From Pseudomonadota bacterium (GTDB taxonomy: Bacteria > Pseudomonadota > Alphaproteobacteria > UBA2966 > CAIVPW01), in contig JAQBXG010000065.1 of assembly GCA_027625125.1 (NCBI GenBank), positions 1 to 8,813 on the forward strand: 8,813 nt of DNA, in the 5' to 3' direction. Positions 6,314 to 8,813 of this stretch are shown here, one piece after another. The number at the start of each line of letters is the position of its first letter. Position 1 is the first letter of the stretch. Made by a program: the position numbers and the translations under genes. The notes below the pieces were generated by a model, which saw only the letters and a program-made list of their open reading frames with translations, made no database searches and was not told the origin of the DNA.

Positions 6314-6572
6314 GTCCGACCACCGGGGGTGCAAGGCCGGATCCCGTCGCGGGGGGATTCCGGAGTTGGCGTGCAGGGCATCGTCATACCGCCGGTTCCG
6401 GGCATGCAAGTTCCGCACCCTGCCGGTTTCGCCCGGGGGCCGGGACAATTTGCTGTACGCGGCCGGGCAAAGTCTTGCTAGGCTCCACTCGCCGTCCGGT
6501 ACCCGTGGCGCCGCGCCGGCGGCGTCTGGCGTTCCGGCAATCGGGCGTTTTGGCGCTGCGCTTGCGTCCGAA
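6314..6572. other. non-coding stretch upstream of nosR
   Basis: No gene with good codon bias or a ribosome site is visible on either strand. It should hold the nosR promoter. One weak candidate is TTTGC/GCAAA, an inverted repeat at 6449-6471 with a 13-base centre, overlapping TTGCTG and TTGCTA hexamers 19 bases apart (6450-6480). No FNR-type TTGAT-N4-ATCAA site, the usual anaerobic switch for nos genes, was found. The remainder is featureless GC-rich sequence. Confidence 0.4.
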
Positions 6573-6652
6573 GGCGCTACGCCCATTGGGGCGCTACGCC
6601 CATTGGTTGGGGCGCTACGCCCGTTGGTTGGGGCGCTACGCCCGTTGGGAGG
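6573..6652 (+). repeat. tandem hairpin repeat array in the nosR leader
   Basis: Four head-to-tail units begin at 6573, 6590, 6611 and 6632. Each has the core GGCGCTACGCCC followed by ATTGG or GTTGG; the last three have a 21-base period and the first a 17-base one. Units 2-4 each contain GGGCG-CTA-CGCCC, a perfect five-pair hairpin with a three-base loop (four pairs in unit 1). The tail is TTGG in units 2 and 3 but becomes GAGG in unit 4, creating the GGGAGG ribosome site of nosR. A 21-base period keeps every reading frame in phase. A degenerate copy may precede it near 6551-6565. Confidence 0.85.
6647..6652 (+). promoter_or_regulatory. Shine-Dalgarno of nosR, which decides the start
   Basis: GGGAGG lies six bases before GTG 6659. 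The alternative ATG at 6683 has no comparable site, so GTG 6659 is favoured. The site lies four bases after the last GGGCG/CGCCC hairpin, close enough for the hairpin to affect ribosome access. Confidence 0.7.
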
Positions 6653-6658
6653 TGTACC

Positions 6659-8813
6659 GTGATCGGGATTCTCGCCGCAGCCATGCCACAACGCTGGCAT
6701 CCGCGCGCCGTCTCTGTTTTCGCCTGTGTGATGGCCGCGTTGTTGGCGCCCGTGTTGTCCGGCGCAGCGCCGGCGCTGGCGCAGGTCGACCGCGCCGATC
6801 TCAGCGCCATATCGGCGCAGTTGCTGATCGACCGTCTGAATCGCGAGGAACTCGCGCAAGTATTCCCGCGCGCGGAAGAGCTGGAGGTCGTCGAGGGCGT
6901 GCCTCCGGCCGTCGCAGTACTGATCGGCGGTAAACTCGCCGGCTACGTCTTTTCGACCCGCGACACGGTTCGCACCACCGGATATTCCGGACAGTCGTTC
7001 GACCTGGTGGCCGGCATGAAGCTGGACGGCACGATCACCGGCGCGGTGTTGCTTGTCCACCGCGAGGCAATCGTTGGCCGCGGCGTTCCACAGGAAAGGC
7101 TGGACGGCTATGTGGCCGGTTTCGCCGCGGCGACGCTGGACGATTTCGGCGCCGTCGAACCCGATGCGCTGATTTCCGCAACCGTCAGCGCGCGGGCGAT
7201 GAAGAACGGCGTCCGCAACGCTGCACGCCTGGTGTTCGCCGGTCATGTCGCGGGCGACCTTGATCTCCCTCCGCCGGTGACGACGCCGTCGCTCGATCGC
7301 AGCGGCTTCGGCCCGATCAGCATCGCCGACCTGCTGGCCTGGGGATCGATCGTCCACGACGAGCTGACCGTCGCCGACGTCACGACCGCGTTCACCAAAG
7401 CCGCCGGACGCGGCGCGACGCCGGACCGGGTCGCCGGCGCCGCCGACGACGAATTGTTCCTCGAGACCTATGCCGCGCTGGTCACGCCGGCGACCGTCGG
7501 CGTCAATATGCTGGGGGATTCGCGCCACCGCGCCGTGGCGGCGCTCGAAGGCGGCGACGGCCTGACCCTGTGGATCGGGTCCAAGGGCCGCATCCCGCTG
7601 GTGCCCGAAGGTTTCTTCCTGCGCGGCGCCGATTTCGTAATCGAACGGATCAAGATCGTCCAGGACGGGCGCGAGATCCTGTTGGACGCGGCCCACGCGC
7701 AAAAAACAAACCCCCTTGCCGGTCGCAGCTATGCCGACGCGGTGTTCGTTGACGAAGCGGTGCTGTTCACGATTCCGGCGGCGGCCGGGCTTGACGCGCT
7801 GGAGCCGTTCGACGTCGTCGTTTCGATCCCGGGCGTCGACCGTGACGGCGCGGCGGCGCGGGTCGAATTCGCGATCCCCTATGACCTGCCAGATGTCCAC
7901 AAACTGCTGCCGCCGCCGCCGCCGCCCCCGGTCTGGGCCGAAGCGTGGGTCGCAAGCGAGACGGAAGTTTCGATTCTGGCCGCGCTGCTGCTGGTCGTGA
8001 CGCTGGTGTTCGTGTTCCAGGACGCGCTGGTTCGCCGCCGCCGTCTGTACCAGGCGGTCCGGATCGGCGTCCTTGCGTTCACGCTGGGATGGCTGGGACT
8101 GTACGCCGGGGGTCAGATTTCGGTCGTGAACCTGTGGGCGTACCTCCAGGCCCCGTTCAACGGCGCCGGGCTCGCAACCCTGATGCTCGAACCCCTGATG
8201 TTCGTGCTGGCGGTCTACACGCTGGTGACGCTGTTTGTGCTGGGGCGCGGCGTGTTCTGCGGCTGGCTGTGTCCGTTCGGGGCATTGCAGGAACTGTTGA
8301 ACAAGATCGGCCGCTTGTTGCGGCTACCCCAGATCACCGTGCCGTCGACGTTGCAGGAGCGCATGTGGGCGGTGAAATACATCGCGGCGCTTGTGGTCGT
8401 CGGCAGCGTGTTCGTCGCCCCGGAATTCGCCGACGCGGCGGCCGAGGTCGAGCCGTTCAAGACCGTCATCACGGTCAAGTTCCAGCGCGAGTGGCCGTTC
8501 GTGTTGTACGGCGTAGTGCTGTTGGGCATCGGCATGTTCGTCGAGCGCGCCTATTGCCGATTTCTGTGCCCGCTAGGCGGCTCGCTCGGCATCTTTGGGC
8601 GCATGCACATGTTCCATTGGCTGAAGCGCCGCCCCCAATGCGGCACCCAATGCCGCATCTGTGAGGCCGATTGTCCGATCGGCGCGATTGCGCCGTCGGG
8701 CGCGATCAACATGAACGAGTGTCTGCAATGCCTGGATTGCCAGGCGGACTACTACGACGAACAGCGCTGCCCGCCTTTGATTCAGCGGCGCAAGCGCAAG
8801 GAAGTGCGGGCGG
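6659..8813 (+). CDS. nosR: NosR, nitrous-oxide reduction regulator/electron-transfer membrane flavoprotein (3' end cut off)
   Basis: NosR is a membrane iron-sulfur flavoprotein needed for expression and electron supply of nitrous oxide reductase (NosZ). The window shows 718 residues; family members are about 700-780, so little is missing. A signal peptide ends near Ala41 (GAAPALA before Gln42). The periplasmic FMN-binding domain follows; the likely flavin-linked Thr is Thr175 in ISATVSA, where relatives usually have SGAT. The NosR-typical segment PATVGVNMLGDSRH is present. Seven prolines (418-424) precede the first membrane span (about 437-457). The membrane domain contains Cys534-x3-Cys538-Pro and Cys633-x3-Cys637-Pro. 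The cytoplasmic tail has two [4Fe-4S] motifs: Cys661, 665, 668, 672-Pro and Cys688, 691, 694, 704-Pro. All these cysteines are intact. Genes such as nosZ, nosD, nosF and nosY would be expected beyond the edge. GTG start chosen by its ribosome site. Confidence 0.95.
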   Translation, partial: MIGILAAAMPQRWHPRAVSVFACVMAALLAPVLSGAAPALAQVDRADLSAISAQLLIDRLNREELAQVFPRAEELEVVEGVPPAVAVLIGGKLAGYVFSTRDTVRTTGYSGQSFDLVAGMKLDGTITGAVLLVHREAIVGRGVPQERLDGYVAGFAAATLDDFGAVEPDALISATVSARAMKNGVRNAARLVFAGHVAGDLDLPPPVTTPSLDRSGFGPISIADLLAWGSIVHDELTVADVTTAFTKAAGRGATPDRVAGAADDELFLETYAALVTPATVGVNMLGDSRHRAVAALEGGDGLTLWIGSKGRIPLVPEGFFLRGADFVIERIKIVQDGREILLDAAHAQKTNPLAGRSYADAVFVDEAVLFTIPAAAGLDALEPFDVVVSIPGVDRDGAAARVEFAIPYDLPDVHKLLPPPPPPPVWAEAWVASETEVSILAALLLVVTLVFVFQDALVRRRRLYQAVRIGVLAFTLGWLGLYAGGQISVVNLWAYLQAPFNGAGLATLMLEPLMFVLAVYTLVTLFVLGRGVFCGWLCPFGALQELLNKIGRLLRLPQITVPSTLQERMWAVKYIAALVVVGSVFVAPEFADAAAEVEPFKTVITVKFQREWPFVLYGVVLLGIGMFVERAYCRFLCPLGGSLGIFGRMHMFHWLKRRPQCGTQCRICEADCPIGAIAPSGAINMNECLQCLDCQADYYDEQRCPPLIQRRKRKEVRA

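Noticed and set aside
6005..7900. 631-codon minus-strand open frame
   Set aside because: Most of it is antisense to nosR, whose domains and motifs are unmistakable. Only the last 102 codons show coding bias and are listed as a tentative gene.

Overview
The window is GC-rich, densely packed bacterial DNA. A PopZ/DUF2497 gene next to valS and a Pcm-like methyltransferase points to an alphaproteobacterium. A nosR gene running off the right edge suggests that the organism can reduce nitrous oxide and that a nos cluster starts here. I cannot name the genus.

Layout. Positions 1-119 hold the end of an unidentified plus-strand gene. From 120 to 5799 all genes lie on the minus strand, read right to left: a Pcm-like methyltransferase (5143-5799), popZ (4334-4999), a small cupredoxin-like lipoprotein (3868-4269), valS (1084-3765), an RBBP9/YdeN-type serine hydrolase (488-1072) and a small acidic exported protein (120-485) that seems to use a non-AUG start. 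The last three are nearly contiguous and look co-transcribed. The 143-base gap between the methyltransferase and popZ has two palindromic elements. In many relatives a tolC gene sits there, but it is absent here. Positions 5800-5912 carry two divergent sigma-70-like promoters, one for the methyltransferase and one for a tRNA-Cys (5913-5986, plus strand, CCA encoded).

Right of the tRNA is a weakly supported small basic ORF on the minus strand (6005-6313), then about 345 bases without a convincing gene. That stretch ends in a tandem array of 17-21-base hairpin-forming units whose last copy supplies the Shine-Dalgarno of nosR. nosR (6659 to the edge, plus strand) encodes a signal peptide, a flavin-binding periplasmic domain, a polyproline hinge, a membrane domain with two CxxxCP motifs and two Fe-S cluster motifs. 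It is nearly complete.

Most notable points: the cupredoxin-like lipoprotein has lost the Cys and one His of the type-1 copper site; the nosR leader has an iterated hairpin array ending in its ribosome binding site; the Pcm-like protein seems to lack the usual active-site Ser; tolC is missing from an otherwise conserved neighbourhood; and the acidic exported protein has an apparent ATT start. I found no CRISPR array, transposase or phage gene.
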